From an uncultured Alphaproteobacteria bacterium (GTDB taxonomy: Bacteria; Pseudomonadota; Alphaproteobacteria; Rhodobacterales; Rhodobacteraceae), in NCBI GenBank assembly GCA_902533625.1, contig CACAMI010000010.1:1-62913 (forward strand): a stretch of 62,913 nucleotides of DNA, in the 5' to 3' direction. The position numbers and the translations under genes are program-made. The notes beneath the pieces were generated by a model. The model saw only the letters and a program-made list of their open reading frames with translations. It had not been told where the DNA came from and did no database searches. Of the stretch, positions 61,261-62,913 are shown in pieces; the first letter of the stretch is position 1, and the number at the start of each line of letters is the position of its first letter.

Positions 61261-62355
61261 CTACAGTTTGTTAATTTGATTAAGCAAAGTATCTGTGATC
61301 ATTGCAAAAGATTTGGATGATTCAATGCTAGGATTGGCCAATATTGAAGGGGTGCCTTTGTCACTATATTCTCTAATTTTTCGGTCGAGGGGAATTTCTC
61401 CAAGAAATGGTAATTTGAGAGCTTTGGCTTCTGCCTTTACGCCCGCATTCCCAAAAATGTGATCTTTGTGTCCACAATTACTACAAACAAATGAAGACAT
61501 ATTTTCAACCAGTCCAAAGATTTTTACTTTAAGCCTATCGAACATTTGAATTGCCTTTCTGGCATCAATCAGAGCTACATCCTGAGGTGTAGATATTATA
61601 ATAGAGCCATCAATCTGAGCTTTTTGAGACAATGTAAGCTGGACGTCCCCAGTTCCCGGAGGAAGATCTACAAGAAGGAAGTCCAACTCTCCCCATTCTA
61701 CATCTCTTAGGAATTGCTCCAAGGCACCCATTAACATAGGGCCCCTCCAAATTACAGCCTGATTTTCAGGTACCATTAGGCCAATTGAAATAAATTTAAT
61801 ACCTTTAGAAGTTGTTGGTATAATTTTCTTAGTTTCTGGATTGATTTGTGGCTTTTCTGTCGAGCCAAGAAGAGTAGGCTGTGACGGTCCGTGCATGTCA
61901 GCATCTATGACCCCTACAGTAAACCCCCTGTTATCTAACTCAACTGCAAGGTTTGAAACAAAAGTGGATTTTCCTACACCACCTTTTCCTGATCCAATAG
62001 CAATAATTTTCCCTATTAATTCTGGTCGTAATGAAACGTCTTTATTTTTAGGGTGATTGCCGATTTTTAGATTAGGAGGCGCAGCAGTTTTTGACGGCGA
62101 TTGATCCTTTTGAGATGTAAATATAATCTTAATTGACTTTAAGGAGGGAAATTCAGACAGTCTTTTTTCAATAAATTCCTTTGCATCACCCTGAATTTCC
62201 GCTGATAAAAGACCCGACTGCAGAACTAATATTAATTCATCAGACTTAAGGGACATTGAATCCACAACTATCCTGTGGTCCACTAAAATCGTCCCTGGTT
62301 CAGAGAATATATCAGATATTCTCTCTTTGATAATATCTATATCTAGCTCTTCCAA
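61261..62355 (-). CDS. Iron-sulfur cluster carrier protein Mrp/ApbC
   Basis: 364 residues. N-terminal DUF59/MIP18-like domain (about 1-85), a linker, then the P-loop ATPase with GSGKGGVGKST (121-131), Asp-rich VIDADMHGPSQPT, and CSNC (C291, C294) that binds the transferred Fe-S cluster. Cytoplasmic Fe-S assembly factor. Confidence 0.93.
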   Translation of the reverse strand: MEELDIDIIKERISDIFSEPGTILVDHRIVVDSMSLKSDELILVLQSGLLSAEIQGDAKEFIEKRLSEFPSLKSIKIIFTSQKDQSPSKTAAPPNLKIGNHPKNKDVSLRPELIGKIIAIGSGKGGVGKSTFVSNLAVELDNRGFTVGVIDADMHGPSQPTLLGSTEKPQINPETKKIIPTTSKGIKFISIGLMVPENQAVIWRGPMLMGALEQFLRDVEWGELDFLLVDLPPGTGDVQLTLSQKAQIDGSIIISTPQDVALIDARKAIQMFDRLKVKIFGLVENMSSFVCSNCGHKDHIFGNAGVKAEAKALKLPFLGEIPLDRKIREYSDKGTPSILANPSIESSKSFAMITDTLLNQINKL

Positions 62356-62421
62356 TCCTTAACCCCGAGAATGGTTTGGATTTAGGCTTTCATTAAATTA
62401 AGACTATTGTAGTCGTATTTA

Positions 62422-62505
62422 TTAAATAAATGGAATTAAGGGTATATCGAATCCACTACAAGCTGTAAGTGAAAACAACATTCCTAAAATTATTATCTTT
62501 TTCAT
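62422..62505 (-). CDS. Very small lipoprotein (27 residues)
   Basis: Reads MKKIIILGMLFSLTACSGFD plus IPLIPFI, then TAA. The lipobox LTAC puts the acylated Cys at residue 16, leaving a mature chain of only 12 residues. GGTAG lies 5 bases before the ATG. Small lipoproteins of this type, ending in a hydrophobic PLIP motif, occur in proteobacteria. It lies between mrp and the peroxidase gene on the same strand. Function unknown. Confidence 0.6.
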   Translation of the reverse strand: MKKIIILGMLFSLTACSGFDIPLIPFI

Positions 62506-62546
62506 TTTTCTACCTTTTTAAACATGATTCGAATTTAAGATTAATA

Positions 62547-62913
62547 TTATGGTAATATTTCTTCAATAGCATTAGTTATTTTTTCTGAATTTGGATTATT
62601 CATGGAGCCAAAAAACTTTTCAATATTTCCAGATGGGGAGATGAGGATTTTGTTAAAATTCCACCTGGGTTTGTAATTTTTATTCTTTTCTAGCCATTTG
62701 TAGAAAGGGTGTGCTTCATTTCCTATTATCTTTGTTATTTCGGCTATAGGAAAAGTAAGACTAAAATCAACTCTGCAAAAATTTTTAACTTCGCTGTTGT
62801 CTTCATACTCCTGCATGAAATCTCCCGAAGGAATTGCTATTACAGTAAATCCCTGTCCCTCGTACTTATCATGAACTTCTTGAAGAGCTTTGTATTGATT
62901 TGTAAATCCACAA
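62547..62913 (-). CDS. Glutathione peroxidase family, C-terminal part (cut by window end)
   Basis: The frame stays open to the window edge, so the N-terminus is missing. Visible from the edge: the catalytic segment CGFTNQYKALQEV with the peroxidatic Cys, then VIAIPSGDF, and KPRWNFNKILI with the catalytic Trp. A Cys, not selenocysteine, enzyme. Reduces hydroperoxides with glutathione or thioredoxin. C-terminus ends at 62,547. Confidence 0.85.
   Translation of the reverse strand, partial: CGFTNQYKALQEVHDKYEGQGFTVIAIPSGDFMQEYEDNSEVKNFCRVDFSLTFPIAEITKIIGNEAHPFYKWLEKNKNYKPRWNFNKILISPSGNIEKFFGSMNNPNSEKITNAIEEILP

Noticed and set aside
62880-62913. Selenocysteine at the peroxidase active site
   Set aside because: The codon at the catalytic position is TGT (Cys), not TGA.

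Overview
The window looks like the chromosome of a marine, AT-rich alphaproteobacterium (SAR116/Rhodospirillales-like, order not settled). The main clues are the alphaproteobacterial NDUFS4-like complex I subunit, a class I lysyl-tRNA synthetase, the mre/mrd elongasome operon, and small cargo genes typical of streamlined marine heterotrophs.

Region 1 (1-25,604) is an accessory region built on one tRNA-Gln(TTG) gene. A complete tRNA-Gln lies at 23,022-23,096 (minus). Four further copies of its 3' part (about 46 bp, from the anticodon loop to CCA) lie at 910, 3,974, 6,099 and 7,397, all in the same orientation. A copy of its 5' half, with its own promoter-like sequence, lies at 25,558-25,599. 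These copies divide the DNA into five cassettes. Cassette D holds a class V aminotransferase and a sulfatase. Cassette C holds an amidinotransferase, a small winged-helix protein and a broken ORF. Cassette B holds a quinone oxidoreductase-like enzyme. Cassette A is a 15.6-kb catabolic island. Cassette E holds an autotransporter-like protein and sits on the 5' side of the tRNA. About 100 bp from most att cores there is a recurring GTTATCAG-like motif followed by tandem TTGTCA-type repeats spaced about 11 bp, which look like integrase arm sites. No cassette encodes a recombinase. This integrase-free cassette array is the most interesting feature of the window.

Cassette A (7,397-23,022) is a self-contained catabolic unit. 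It has a LacI regulator and two divergent operons around a control region with two LacI-type operators (13,921-13,954). The leftward operon encodes an enolase-superfamily dehydratase, an SDR, a VOC protein, 2-oxoacid dehydrogenase E1 beta and alpha, and a muconolactone-isomerase-like protein. The rightward operon encodes a sugar-type ABC importer, an SDR, a SMP-30 lactonase, a free lipoyl domain, a MaoC hydratase, a class III CoA-transferase and a Gfo/Idh/MocA dehydrogenase. Together they suggest uptake of a sugar, sugar acid or polyol, oxidation, dehydration to a 2-oxoacid, and oxidative decarboxylation to an acyl-CoA. The substrate is unknown.

Region 2 (25,678-53,010) is mostly conserved chromosome. 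It holds kdsA, an Mrp-type Na+/H+ antiporter operon with split MrpA and three large antiporter-type subunits, a leftward operon of an 18-repeat MORN protein, mreB, mreC, mreD, mrdA, rodA and a 2-hydroxyacid dehydrogenase, then nadE-gltX, ettA, nadD, a TerB-like gene, lysK, a DUF4864 gene, uvrB and the NDUFS4-like gene.

Region 3 (53,066-62,913) mixes metabolism and housekeeping: xdhC plus a mocA-like nucleotidyltransferase, a Rieske oxygenase, a three-gene module (M19 dipeptidase, second muconolactone-isomerase-like protein, PYROXD2-like FAD oxidoreductase), an HTH protein beside tRNA-Arg(TCT), a nicotinate phosphoribosyltransferase-like gene, the Mrp/ApbC Fe-S carrier, a 27-residue lipoprotein and a partial glutathione peroxidase cut by the window end.
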